Positions 7,394 through 15,845 are shown, numbered from the stretch's first letter. The stretch is DNA of 25,104 nucleotides from Planctomycetota bacterium (GCA_021809365.1 JAKBAC010000034.1:1-25104); one strand, 5' to 3'. Translations and numbers: made by a program. Notes: generated by a model not told the origin, from the letters alone.

Positions 7394-8395
7394 TTAGTTG
7401 TTCACATTGGGTATAAACATGCGGAACAATGGGCTTTGCATGGCCACCTCAAAAGCGGCGGAACCGGTGAGGCCGCCCGCCATGGCGTCCGGCGGATTGT
7501 GATATTCAACTTGTGACATCCACTCGACATGACCATCCCAGAATCCGAGATTGCCGCCGCCATTGTGCCGGGAACTAAGCCAGTCGCCTTGATTGTACTC
7601 GACGGGGTCCATCACTTCGTCATTGAACTCTGATTTTTGCGCGGACTCTTCAATAAACACGAGGAACCGTGGATTGGTGATGGTGGATTCGCTCAGGGGA
7701 TAGCTCCAGGGGGTCTGATACTGGTTATTGCCGCCACCGCCGGCGGGGTTGCCAAATATGGTGGGCAAAACGCGCGACTGGGAGTTCAAGAGTGAGTTAA
7801 TCGAATAGCTCCAGAAGCCGCCGGAACCGGGGCCGGTCAATACTGTCCTTCCGTCCGGAGCGAGGCGCAAGGACGGGCTGGCGCTGGGGCTGGCACGGTA
7901 GCCATTGTCAGCCGGACACATGAATGTTTGGGCGATTTTATTGGTTGCGGGACTCAGATTAAGCGCTGCGGCTGGATTGTTGGCGGTATTCTGATTATTG
8001 GAATCCAAAAGATTGGGCACAATGGGTGCCTGGGGAATTCCCGCCAAAAATGGATATAGCGCGCCATAATATAGATTGTAATCGGCGGTGGCATTCCAAA
8101 CGGATGCGATTTGCGCCGACTGCGGATCCGCTCCATTGGAGTAAGGTGGTTGCGTGGCAACATGCGGAAACAAAATTCCGTTCAATGGAAAAAAACTGCC
8201 ATTCGTCTGCACATATTCCCGCAGACCTGTCAGCAGTTGATGAATATTGCTTTCACAGACGACGGAATTGGCATCGTCTTTGGCTTTTCCCAAAGCGGGC
8301 AGCAGAAGTGAGATCAGAAGAGCCATGATGGAAATTACCACCAGCAATTCAATGAGTGTGAATCCCCGCCTTTTATGTATCCCTGCATACGTCAT
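7394..8395 (-). CDS. Prepilin-type cleavage/methylation protein with H-X9-DG motif
   Basis: The 333-aa product starts MTYAGIHKRRGFTLIELLVV, a class III prepilin leader of 11 residues cut after Gly, with Glu at +5 of the mature protein. A hydrophobic helix ending in LLLPALGKAKDDAN follows, then the Cys-containing region VVCESNIHQLL. Near the C-terminus HNGGGNLGFWDG is the H-X9-DG motif (TIGR04294) of planctomycete-type pseudopilins. Such proteins form or decorate periplasmic pseudopili or secretion filaments; the substrate is unknown. ATG 8395 is chosen for AGAGGA 7 nt upstream and the leader length. ATG 8440, with AGGAG 10 nt upstream, would give a 26-residue leader and is the alternative. 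It stands alone, without pilin assembly genes. Confidence 0.9.
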   Translation of the reverse strand: MTYAGIHKRRGFTLIELLVVISIMALLISLLLPALGKAKDDANSVVCESNIHQLLTGLREYVQTNGSFFPLNGILFPHVATQPPYSNGADPQSAQIASVWNATADYNLYYGALYPFLAGIPQAPIVPNLLDSNNQNTANNPAAALNLSPATNKIAQTFMCPADNGYRASPSASPSLRLAPDGRTVLTGPGSGGFWSYSINSLLNSQSRVLPTIFGNPAGGGGNNQYQTPWSYPLSESTITNPRFLVFIEESAQKSEFNDEVMDPVEYNQGDWLSSRHNGGGNLGFWDGHVEWMSQVEYHNPPDAMAGGLTGSAAFEVAMQSPLFRMFIPNVNN

Positions 8396-8519
8396 AGCCG
8401 GATCCTCTGAAAACCGCATGGCCGAAGCGCTTGATGGCATGCGAATGAATCTCCTCTTGGTTTTGTGAATTCGCGACTCCGCGTTCCGGTTGCCCAAGGC
8501 CATTCCACATTCACTCTAC

Positions 8520-8525
8520 ATTATA
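8520..8525 (-). promoter_or_regulatory. -10 box of the pseudopilin gene
   Basis: The minus strand reads TATAAT at 8525-8520, a perfect -10 hexamer, placing the transcript start near 8513 and a leader of about 115 nt before ATG 8395. No convincing -35 is found at the right distance. Confidence 0.4.
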
Positions 8526-8618
8526 ACACAACGCCCCAGTTGATGATTTGATGCACAAATGACGAATTTTCTTTGATATGCCCGTTTTTATCGGGATTGC
8601 GCGTTTCTCTCGGATGAC

Positions 8619-8670
8619 GGGAGGGGCAGATAAGAGATCTGCGTTACGAATCGCGGGCGTCCCGCCTCCC
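8619..8670 (+). other. Foldable segment, possible structured RNA
   Basis: An outer stem GGGAG (8619-8623)/CTCCC (8666-8670) encloses two hairpins: GCAGAT/ATCTGC (8626-8642, 5-nt loop) and GCGGG/CCCGC (8653-8665, 3-nt loop). This gives a three-way-junction-like fold. It lies in the 580-bp gap between the pseudopilin and uxuA starts and is followed about 50 nt later by an intrinsic terminator. No promoter for it was found, and I do not recognise a known riboswitch class. Confidence 0.3.
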
Positions 8671-8717
8671 CTGAATTAAGGCAGCAGCCCCGCAGGTCTG
8701 GAAATAACCGCCAACCG

Positions 8718-8748
8718 GCACCACCCAGTTGGGCGTTGCGTTTTTTTT
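8718..8748 (+). terminator. Candidate intrinsic terminator upstream of uxuA
   Basis: A stem (8718-8727 with 8730-8739, eight of ten pairs, 2-nt loop) built around CCCA/TGGG is followed, one base later, by eight consecutive T (8741-8748). It would stop plus-strand transcription entering from 8540-8717, where no gene is visible. It may therefore end a small RNA or act as a leader terminator for uxuA. Confidence 0.5.
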
Positions 8749-8805
8749 AATCCCGACAGAAACGGCATACCCAGCTACCAATTACCATCTACCGTGGAAG
8801 TACAG

Positions 8806-8833
8806 TTGCTCTGCAGCGGAGAGGGTATACAAT
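8806..8833 (+). promoter_or_regulatory. Possible promoter of uxuA
   Basis: TTGCTC (8806-8811), 16 nt, TACAAT (8828-8833) gives a moderate sigma-70 match downstream of the terminator. Transcription from near 8840 would give a leader of about 138 nt to the GTG start at 8978. Confidence 0.35.
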
Positions 8834-8977
8834 TCACTTCGGTCAGGTAGATGGCGGGCTTGGCAGGCCGAAAGGTTCTGCATGGTTACGGTATTTCCGC
8901 ATCAACGCTGATGCCGCGGAAAAATAATGATGGTGCTGAAGTAGTGCTCAGCAAGTCTTCAGATACGGGGAGTAACT

Positions 8978-10045
8978 GTGAAACTTGGTTTGGGATTGTA
9001 TCGTCACGCATTAACGCCGGAGAATTTCCGTTTCGCGCGGCAGTGCGGATGCACGCATATCGTGGCGCATCTGGTGGATTATTTTAAAGGTGGGTCACAC
9101 AGCAGAGCCGACGATCAACCTACCGGCGGCAAACAAGGTTGGGGTTATGCCGGTGATCCGGAGACGCTCTGGTCGCTCGACGAGCTTCAATCTCTGGTGC
9201 GGGCGGCGGAAGCTGAGGGATTGAAAATTGCGGCGATAGAAAACTTTGATCCGGCGCATTGGTATGATGTTCTGCTGGATGGCCCCAATCGCCAGCGGCA
9301 GATGGAGGGTTTGAAGACCCTGGTGCGTCGGATGGGGCGCGCGGGTATTCCGTGCATCGGTTACAACTTCAGCTTGGCTGGGGTAGCGGGGAGGATCACG
9401 GGGCCGTTTGCCCGCGGGCAGGCAATGGCGGTTGGGGTGAACGGGTGTGATGATACTCCAATCCCCAATGGTATGGTGTGGAATATGGTTTACGATCCGA
9501 AGGCACCGACCGGAACCCTTGCGGAAATATCATCCGATGAACTCTGGAACCGGGCCGAGCGGTTTCTAAATGAGCTATTACCGGTGGCGGAAGAAGCAGG
9601 CGTTACACTGGCCGCCCACCCGGATGATCCCCCGTTTGCGACGCTCCGCGCAACGCCGCGGCTGGTGTACCAGCCGGCACTGTACCAGAAATTGCTGGAT
9701 CTGAATTTGAGTAAAAGCAACGGCTTGGAATTCTGTGTAGGTTCCATCGCGGAAATGACGGAGGGAGATGTGTACGAAGCAGTGGATCAATACAGCCGCC
9801 GGGGGAAACTTTGCTATGTGCATTTACGCAATGTCCGGGGGAAGATACCAAGTTATCGCGAAGCGTTTATTGATGACGGTGATGTGGACATCATGCGGGT
9901 GCTGCGAATCCTGAAGAAAAATCAGTTCGAAGGAGTATTGATTCCAGATCACACACCGCAGATGGCGTGTGCAGCGCCGTGGCACGCGGGCATGGCCTTC
10001 GCCTTGGGATATATGCGAGCGGCGCTCATGGCGCTGGAAGCGTGA
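8978..10045 (+). CDS. uxuA: Mannonate dehydratase (UxuA family)
   Basis: UxuA dehydrates D-mannonate to 2-keto-3-deoxygluconate in the glucuronate degradation pathway, using a divalent metal in a TIM barrel. The 355-aa product shows the family blocks IPCIGYNFSLAG, AAHPDDPP, LEFCVGSIAEM, CYVHLRNVRG, DDGDVDIMRVL, IPDHTP and AFALGYMRA. These contain the Cys, His and Asp ligands expected for the metal site. It is about 40 residues shorter than the E. coli enzyme, as many bacterial homologues are. The start is GTG 8978, with GGGGAG 5 nt upstream. The next gene, 89 bp downstream on the same strand, is a secreted glucuronidase-type hydrolase, which supports a uronate role. A related TIM-barrel sugar dehydratase or isomerase activity cannot be excluded. 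Confidence 0.88.
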   Translation: MKLGLGLYRHALTPENFRFARQCGCTHIVAHLVDYFKGGSHSRADDQPTGGKQGWGYAGDPETLWSLDELQSLVRAAEAEGLKIAAIENFDPAHWYDVLLDGPNRQRQMEGLKTLVRRMGRAGIPCIGYNFSLAGVAGRITGPFARGQAMAVGVNGCDDTPIPNGMVWNMVYDPKAPTGTLAEISSDELWNRAERFLNELLPVAEEAGVTLAAHPDDPPFATLRATPRLVYQPALYQKLLDLNLSKSNGLEFCVGSIAEMTEGDVYEAVDQYSRRGKLCYVHLRNVRGKIPSYREAFIDDGDVDIMRVLRILKKNQFEGVLIPDHTPQMACAAPWHAGMAFALGYMRAALMALEA

Positions 10046-10134
10046 AGTGATAGTATAAGCAACATGCAACAAGAAGACGTACAATAGACGCATTGAGATT
10101 TTCATCACAACAATGACACTTTGGAGCGCATAAT

Positions 10135-11631
10135 ATGAATCCGTCTTGCAAGGTAGTGGCGATTATCGGGTGGCTGTTATCCATGTCAATCGCGGCCCCC
10201 GCATTGGCACAAATCCGACGTGATGGGGCTCCGCTGGTCGTGGATGCGACCGTAGCGGAACATGCGCTTCGGCCACCAGTTCCCAGGTCCTTTCTGGGAT
10301 TTTCCATTGAATGGACCATGATCAATGAATTTACTTCGCGCCAAAATGATCGGCAACGGGCGTTCATAAATTTGATACAGCAATTAGAGCGAAATAACGG
10401 GCCGATGGTGTTGCGTATCGGTGGAATGTCGGAAGATGAGTCCGCATATGATTTGCCACGGGATCATGCTTTACCAAAATTTGTGCATATCAACATCACC
10501 CGTCAGACTTTGGAACATTTGGCCAATTTGGCCCGGGTGACACACTGTAAATTTATCATCGGGTTGAATCTGGGAGTCAATCGCCCTGATCTGGCGGTCA
10601 AGCTCGTGCGGGCTTCGGAGCGGATTATCGGCGATCAGCACATTCTCGCCTTCGAGATAGGTAATGAAATTGATGCGCTGCATCGCTTGGGTGGAATCTG
10701 GAAACATAATACGTTTGCGTTGTGCATGCGTCGCTGGAATCGCTATGCCGAGGCGATTCGTCCATACTTAAAAAGCACCAGGGAAATTGCGGGGCCGGCG
10801 TTTTCGGCCGGCTGGAACCCGGACATTCCAAAATTCCTCGCAATGGAACATCAACGGCTTTGCCTTGTGATGCTTCATCGATATCCACTGGGAGTACCGA
10901 TTAAAAATCCCAAATCGCCGATGTTCGCCAGTATTGAGAATTTGCTGGGCAACAGAGCGGCACAATGTTTTGGACCGGGGCTGATGCAACGGACCGTTCA
11001 CATAGCGGCCCGTTATGGCCTGCCGGTGCGGTGGGGAGAAATGAATTCCGCGTTTGGTGGTGGCGCGAAGACGGTCAGCAACACTTTCGCATCCGCATTA
11101 TGGTGTGCCGATGCGCTCTTTGAAGCAGCGGATGTTGGTGCCGCCGGCGTGAATATTCACATGTCAGAGGGCTTCGATCACTATCCCGGCGCTTATGATC
11201 CGATCTATTTTCATTCGCACGGGCCGCTGGAGGTGCGACCATCGTTTTACGGCATGTTGCTTTGTGCGCAGACCCTACAGGATCGTGCCCGGATGGTACC
11301 GGTAAGGTATAAAATACATGGCAACGTTAAGATCTGGGCGGCCCGCGCCGCCGACGGGACTCTGCGCTTTGTTGTCTTGAATAAATCACTGCATCATCGG
11401 GTGGTGGTGAATCTGCGACTGGGCACCACTGGCAGGATTAAGCTGACGAGATTGATTGCGCCTTCGGCGATGGCGGAGCGGCACATTAGTTACGGGGGCC
11501 AAAGTTTTTATGGATCAGCCGATGGAAAACTGCGCGGCGCAAGAAAACTCACTTACCTCCACAACCCTGCTGGAACCGTAAGCGTTCAAGTCGGACCGGT
11601 CAGTGCAATACTGATCTGTAATGCAAAATAA
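10135..11631 (+). CDS. Secreted glycoside hydrolase, GH79-like (beta-glucuronidase/heparanase clan)
   Basis: The 498-aa product begins with a signal peptide (to about residue 25, ending SIAAPALAQ), so it acts in the periplasm or outside. The TIM-barrel domain carries LRIGGMSEDES (about 93-103), AFEIGNEID with the likely acid/base Glu178, and RWGEMNSAFGGG with the likely nucleophile Glu302. WCADALFEAADVGAAGVNIH is typical of GH79. The C-terminal part (about 385-498) is a beta domain. GH79 enzymes release glucuronic acid or its 4-O-methyl form from polysaccharides and proteoglycans. ATG 10135 has GGAG 8 nt upstream. Lying just after uxuA, it probably supplies uronate to that pathway; the exact substrate is inference. 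Confidence 0.8.
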   Translation: MNPSCKVVAIIGWLLSMSIAAPALAQIRRDGAPLVVDATVAEHALRPPVPRSFLGFSIEWTMINEFTSRQNDRQRAFINLIQQLERNNGPMVLRIGGMSEDESAYDLPRDHALPKFVHINITRQTLEHLANLARVTHCKFIIGLNLGVNRPDLAVKLVRASERIIGDQHILAFEIGNEIDALHRLGGIWKHNTFALCMRRWNRYAEAIRPYLKSTREIAGPAFSAGWNPDIPKFLAMEHQRLCLVMLHRYPLGVPIKNPKSPMFASIENLLGNRAAQCFGPGLMQRTVHIAARYGLPVRWGEMNSAFGGGAKTVSNTFASALWCADALFEAADVGAAGVNIHMSEGFDHYPGAYDPIYFHSHGPLEVRPSFYGMLLCAQTLQDRARMVPVRYKIHGNVKIWAARAADGTLRFVVLNKSLHHRVVVNLRLGTTGRIKLTRLIAPSAMAERHISYGGQSFYGSADGKLRGARKLTYLHNPAGTVSVQVGPVSAILICNAK

Positions 11632-11700
11632 TCGCGCATTGCGCCAAGGCAACGGTATAAAGCCCCGCCTGTGAACGGTTACGTTTTTGAATAGCAAAAG

Positions 11701-12900
11701 TTATCCAGCCAGGACGCACATTCCGATATGCCCGCCAAAGCCCTGCGCTATCGTAATGCTGCGCGCCGGACGCGACACGCTTTGGCCGGTGGGAAGCAGC
11801 CCCTGTTCATGGCACACGGCGGAGAGTATCAGGCCCACCAGTCCCGACGCCCCCAGCGTGTGGCCCAACCAGCGCTTGTGCGAGAATACCGCGGGTGCGG
11901 ATCCACACGCGCGCCCAATGGCCGCCAATTCCACCTGATCATGCTGTGTACCGGCCGCATGGGCATGAATAAACGCCACTGGCCGGCCCGCGGCACAGGC
12001 GTTCAATCCACGCTGCAGCGATTGACCTAGCGGATCAAGCCCCAGCAGGTGTGTTGCATCCGCGCCCAGCCAGCAGCGTTCAATTGTTAAACGCGGGGAT
12101 TCTTCAGCCGACACGCACATTGCCGCAGCCGCTTCAGTGATGAAAAAGCCGTCAGCGTCCGCGGCAAATGGCCGACAGCGGCGTTTGCCATCCGGCCCCG
12201 GCCTGGCGAAAACGCCAAGATTTTCAAAACTATGCTCAAAAATTGGATGAATGGACGCATCCGCCGCCACGATCACGGCGCGTTTGAATTCTCCACGCTG
12301 AATTCCGCTCCAGGCGTGTTGCACGGCTGTTAATGAGCCTGCGCACGCGGCCACCAGGGTTTGAACCGAACCTCCGGGTTTGAGGATGTCGGTGAGCACT
12401 GTTTGCAGCCCCGCCGGCCCCAGCGCTACGTGCCAGGCCAGTTCCGGCGACAAATGATCGGAGTCGGTTCGCAGAGCTTCGCAGGCTTCCAGTAAGCGTA
12501 AGATCGGCCCCTTGCTGGTGGCCACGAAAAGAGCGGTATCTTTTTGCTTGCATAGCTCCGCGGACCATCCGGCATTGGCCAGCGCCTGCACGCACGCGAT
12601 GATTCCCAAGTCAATGGAGCGATCCAGTTGCCGCATTGTCGGCAAAATAAAATGGGGGGTATCCGAGTGGCCTTTTGCCGCCGGCCTTGTTGCCGCCGCC
12701 GCCATGGCTCCCGGAATTGCCAAGCCCAGGGCGGCCGCATTCTCCGCGGCATCGTGGTGTAGTTTGGCAAGTTGCGTTGCACTGATGATCCCGCGATCCG
12801 TCAGCGACTGATCCGCCCGCATCGACCGCCAGATTATCTCCGGGGCCAGTCCCAGCGGTGTCACCGCAGCCATGGATTGAATACCAATGCGATTCTTCAC
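11701..12900 (-). CDS. Beta-ketoacyl-ACP synthase family protein (KAS II-like)
   Basis: The 399-aa thiolase-fold protein has the Cys-His-His triad of condensing enzymes: Cys186 in TLVAACAGSL, His314 in HAHAAGT (the usual HGTGT block in altered form) and His347 in HKRWLGHTLGASG. RPFAADADGFFITEAAAA is another family block. Such enzymes perform Claisen condensation of acyl groups with malonyl-ACP. The start is GTG 12900, giving an N-terminus (KNRIGIQSMAAVTPLG) that aligns with KAS proteins, but no ribosome-binding site is evident; ATG 12873 is a weaker alternative. It has no fatty-acid or polyketide partners nearby. Role in housekeeping lipid synthesis versus a specialised product is open. It converges on the GH79 gene with about 70 bp between. 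Confidence 0.85.
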   Translation of the reverse strand: MKNRIGIQSMAAVTPLGLAPEIIWRSMRADQSLTDRGIISATQLAKLHHDAAENAAALGLAIPGAMAAAATRPAAKGHSDTPHFILPTMRQLDRSIDLGIIACVQALANAGWSAELCKQKDTALFVATSKGPILRLLEACEALRTDSDHLSPELAWHVALGPAGLQTVLTDILKPGGSVQTLVAACAGSLTAVQHAWSGIQRGEFKRAVIVAADASIHPIFEHSFENLGVFARPGPDGKRRCRPFAADADGFFITEAAAAMCVSAEESPRLTIERCWLGADATHLLGLDPLGQSLQRGLNACAAGRPVAFIHAHAAGTQHDQVELAAIGRACGSAPAVFSHKRWLGHTLGASGLVGLILSAVCHEQGLLPTGQSVSRPARSITIAQGFGGHIGMCVLAG

Positions 12901-12957
12901 AGGTTGCCAAGATAGTTGAAGTTACCGGTTGCCCGCAAGTGCATGGGCATCATATCC

Positions 12958-12974
12958 ATGAATATGTTATTCAT
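12958..12974. promoter_or_regulatory. AT-rich inverted repeat in the KAS/transporter divergent region
   Basis: ATGAATA and TATTCAT form a perfect 7-bp inverted repeat around TGT. It lies between the divergent starts at 12900 and 13130 and could be an operator, but its AT-richness makes chance plausible. Confidence 0.25.
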
Positions 12975-12989
12975 ATATATGTATAAAAC

Positions 12990-13047
12990 ATTAATGAAAT
13001 CTTAACACAACGCTAATACTAAGCTAGCGTTAAGGTTTGTATAGTAT
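12990..13047 (+). promoter_or_regulatory. Pho-box-like promoter of the phosphate transporter
   Basis: Four 7-mers occur every 11 bp: ATTAATG (12990), CTTAACA (13001), GCTAATA (13012) and GCTAGCG (13023), with 4-nt AT-rich spacers. The middle two fit best. A -10 (TATAGT 13040-13045 or TAGTAT 13042-13047) follows about 10-12 nt after the last repeat, with no normal -35. This 7+4 periodicity and spacing are those of PhoB/PhoP-type binding sites, which replace the -35 element. The gene downstream belongs to a phosphate transporter family. The leader also has a hairpin CGTGCG/CGCACG at 13074-13092. Confidence 0.5.
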
Positions 13048-13129
13048 TGTGTAAAGACGGGCAGAGGCACACGCGTGCGGTGGTTTCGCACGGCGAATTC
13101 CCTGGATCTCTTACTTGGAGAGGTACATC

Positions 13130-14611
13130 ATGGCAGCCGCAGTAAACAACACCGTTCACGCTCGTGAGGTTACTGAAGCGCTCAATGAAGTAAAATTCAG
13201 TGGCTTTCACCTCCGCGCCATCATCACCGCGGGCATGGGTTTTTTTACCGCTGCGTATGATCTGGCGGTCATCGGAACCGCTGTGGGGCTGGCCAATGAG
13301 AGTTGGAAAGTCGGCCCGACGCGGCTGGGGCTGATTACGTCTTCATCTTTGTTTGCAACATTTATCGGCGCGATATTATTTGGCACACTGGCGGATCGTA
13401 TTGGCCGCAAGAGTGTTTATGGTATAGAAGCCATTCTCATGACCATCGGCGCGCTGGGCAGCGCATTGTCTTTTGGTGTGTGGCAATTAATATTCTGGCG
13501 TCTTGTCATGGGACTTGGTATCGGCGGAGATTATCCGCTGTCGGCCGTCATGATGAGCGAATATGCGAATCGCCGTGACCGCGGCAAAATGGTGGGTATG
13601 GTATTTTCATGCCAGGCGCTGGGTTTTCTGGCCGGGCCAATTGTCATCCTGACTTTGCTGGCGGCGGGCGTAAGCCATGATCTGGTCTGGCGAATTGCCC
13701 TGGGGTTGGGTGCCCTGCCGGCGATGGGTGTGATTGTCCTCCGCCGGGCCATGCCGGAATCGCCACGCTGGCTGGCTCGTGTCAAAGGAAAGGCCGTTGC
13801 GGCCGCCAAGGATATGGCGAATTACACCGAAGGCCTGGCGCGTTCCAGTGGGGCGACCACCACCGTGGTGCGGGAACGCTGGAGCAAATACGCCCTGACC
13901 CTGCTGGGTACCGCCGGCAGTTGGTTTGTTTTTGACTACGCCTATTATGGCAACACCATCGGCATGCCGGCGATCATTGATTCCGTTGCGCCGCACGCCT
14001 CTATGATTACCACGGTGGCATGGAATGTGATTATCTTCGGCGTATTTGCCGTACCGGGTTATGTGTGCGCGTTTATGTTCAGCGACAAGCTGGGCCGCAA
14101 ATTTATCCAACTGATCGGCTTTGCGCTGATGGGACTGATGTTTCTCGTGCTGGGACTGGTTCCGGCGCTGGCCCACAATGCCGGAGCCTTTATCGCGGTT
14201 TTCGGATTAAGCTATTTCTTCGCGGAATTCGGGCCTAATGTGACAACCTTTATTCTGGCTTCAGAATTGTTCCCGGTTAATCTGCGAACCACCGGGCATG
14301 GTATTTCCGCGGGTGTGGCAAAATTCGGCGCTTTTCTGGGAGTGCTGTTTCTCAATAGCATTCTGGTAAAGCTGGGCTTTGGCGGAGGTATGTTGCTGTC
14401 CGCCGGTATGTCCGTCGTGGGCTTCGTACTTACAGCGGTCTGTATTAAGGAACCCTCCGGTAAATCTTTGGAGGAAGCCGGGTTGGAGGCCTTGCCACTT
14501 TTAGCATCGCTACCTGGCGGGTCAGCCGTCCTTGCCGTACCAGCATTTTCCAATTCGTTGCCGAAAAAGGATGTCCAGCACGCTCAAGTGGATGTTTTAG
14601 CCGAGGTATGA
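13130..14611 (+). CDS. MFS transporter, phosphate:H+ symporter (PHS/Pht1) family
   Basis: This 493-aa inner-membrane protein has about 12 transmembrane segments. PHS-family signatures are AGMGFFTAAYDLAVIG in TM1, GGDYPLSAVMMSEYANRRDRG around TM4, RRAMPESPRW before the central loop, LGTAGSWFVFDYAYY in TM7 and ELFPVNLRTTGHGISAGVAKFGA near TM10-11. Residues linked to phosphate handling in eukaryotic homologues are kept (Asp-Tyr in GGDYP, the W-x3-D-x2-Y-Y pattern, Lys in VAKFGA). The first Asp of the usual FFTDAYD is Ala here. ATG 13130 is chosen for GGAGAGG 6 nt upstream; an upstream in-frame TTG (13115) is rejected. A Pho-box-like promoter precedes it. Another anion substrate is possible because the bacterial family is diverse. 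Confidence 0.82.
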   Translation: MAAAVNNTVHAREVTEALNEVKFSGFHLRAIITAGMGFFTAAYDLAVIGTAVGLANESWKVGPTRLGLITSSSLFATFIGAILFGTLADRIGRKSVYGIEAILMTIGALGSALSFGVWQLIFWRLVMGLGIGGDYPLSAVMMSEYANRRDRGKMVGMVFSCQALGFLAGPIVILTLLAAGVSHDLVWRIALGLGALPAMGVIVLRRAMPESPRWLARVKGKAVAAAKDMANYTEGLARSSGATTTVVRERWSKYALTLLGTAGSWFVFDYAYYGNTIGMPAIIDSVAPHASMITTVAWNVIIFGVFAVPGYVCAFMFSDKLGRKFIQLIGFALMGLMFLVLGLVPALAHNAGAFIAVFGLSYFFAEFGPNVTTFILASELFPVNLRTTGHGISAGVAKFGAFLGVLFLNSILVKLGFGGGMLLSAGMSVVGFVLTAVCIKEPSGKSLEEAGLEALPLLASLPGGSAVLAVPAFSNSLPKKDVQHAQVDVLAEV

Positions 14612-14831
14612 CATTTTGGCCGGTTTGGTACGACATGACGGATGTGTCCACCGCGATGTCCATCCATAATTTTTCCTGATTTCAGGGACTTAACACATTG
14701 TAAAACAACAACTTACAGCACTAAAGGCCATTGGAATTAAATCGATTGTTTAGTCCGGTCCCCCGTTTGCTCCGTATAAAGATAAGTGAAGGTCAGGCAA
14801 GCCTTCAGGTGCTTCTGAAAGGAGCCTTATC

Positions 14832-15788
14832 ATGGTTGCGCAAGCTGTTGCAAACAAACCGGAAATTTTTCTAACCCGGCGTCACGAAGCTGTTCTTCAG
14901 AATGTCGGCGAATCGGTTCGGTCGCTGGTGAAGGAGGCGTTGGCCTCGCCATTGTATTTCGTGCCGAATCGGTTTTTCAGGAGAACCAACGCCGCGGAAA
15001 AATTATTTGACAGCGGTCTGGATATCGGCCCGGCCAAAGTTGGCTGGTATCGCCCGATGGTGGATGATGTGGCGAGCATGTCCGCGCCGGCCTCATCTCT
15101 TCTGACCACAGCGCAGGAACAACATCTGTTTCTACGCTACAACTACGCCCGCATGCGCGTAAAAAAAGCGGTGCTCCAGTTCGAGAAATTGCCGGGCGTC
15201 AAAATCGCCCGTGAAATCGCATTGTGGCAACGCCGCGCCAAGGAAACCCGTGAAATTATCGCCGGCGCTAATTTAGCGCTCGTATTGGCCATGGCCAAGC
15301 GCACGCGCATGCATGATGTTGATTTCGGCGATCTGATTTCCGAGGGCAATATGGCCCTGCTGCGCGCGGTGGAGAAATTTGACGCCGCGCGCGGATTTAA
15401 GTTCAGCACCTACGCCTGCCGCGCGATTCTCAAAGGATTCAGCCGCATCGCGGTGAAGTCCAATCGCTATCATGCCATGTTCCCAACGGAGTTCGATCCG
15501 ACAATGGAGCGTTCCAATGAAATGGATGTCCGGCGGCAATCCGTCGCGAAGGATGCGGTGGAAGACCTCCATGACATTATCGAGCGCAATAGTGCCGACT
15601 TGACGGATGTGGAACGCCGCGTCATTGAAGCCCGCTTCGCGGTCAATCGCTCCGACGATACCGATTCGATGACCTTGGCGGAAGTTGGTGAAGTCATCGG
15701 CGTTACGAAAGAACGTGTCCGGCAGATACAAAACCGCGCGCTGGAAAAACTGCGCTCAACATTGGATGGCCGCATCCTGACCCGGTGA
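14832..15788 (+). CDS. Sigma-70 family RNA polymerase sigma factor (RpoD-like, groups 2-3)
   Basis: The 318-aa product directs RNA polymerase to promoters. A family-unlike N-terminus of about 90 residues is followed by LLTTAQEQHLFLRYNYARMRVKKA, resembling region 1.2. Region 2 is clear: NLALVLAMAKRTRMHDVDFG then DLISEGNMALLRAVEKFDA and GFKFSTYACRAILKGFSR (about 143-205). Region 4 near the end has the helix-turn-helix MTLAEVGEVIGVTKERVRQI then QNRALEKLR. Region 3 is present but short. No autocleavage or anti-sigma gene is adjacent. ATG 14832 has AAAGGAG 7 nt upstream, and a TATAAA at 14775-14780 could be its -10. It is smaller than the housekeeping sigma and is probably an alternative one; its regulon cannot be read here. 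Confidence 0.9.
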   Translation: MVAQAVANKPEIFLTRRHEAVLQNVGESVRSLVKEALASPLYFVPNRFFRRTNAAEKLFDSGLDIGPAKVGWYRPMVDDVASMSAPASSLLTTAQEQHLFLRYNYARMRVKKAVLQFEKLPGVKIAREIALWQRRAKETREIIAGANLALVLAMAKRTRMHDVDFGDLISEGNMALLRAVEKFDAARGFKFSTYACRAILKGFSRIAVKSNRYHAMFPTEFDPTMERSNEMDVRRQSVAKDAVEDLHDIIERNSADLTDVERRVIEARFAVNRSDDTDSMTLAEVGEVIGVTKERVRQIQNRALEKLRSTLDGRILTR

Positions 15789-15845
15789 CGTGCCGGCGCA
15801 ATGCCTCCATTACTTCATTGTGTATCGGCGCGCCATTGTTCGTTG

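Noticed and set aside
8396..8503. 36-codon upstream extension of the pseudopilin
   Set aside because: A good ribosome-binding site precedes ATG 8395 and an 11-residue leader is normal for prepilins; the extension has no leader features, though ATG 8440 is not excluded.
11632..11700. Terminator between the GH79 and KAS genes
   Set aside because: A T-run (about 11682-11686) is present, but no paired stem precedes it on either strand.
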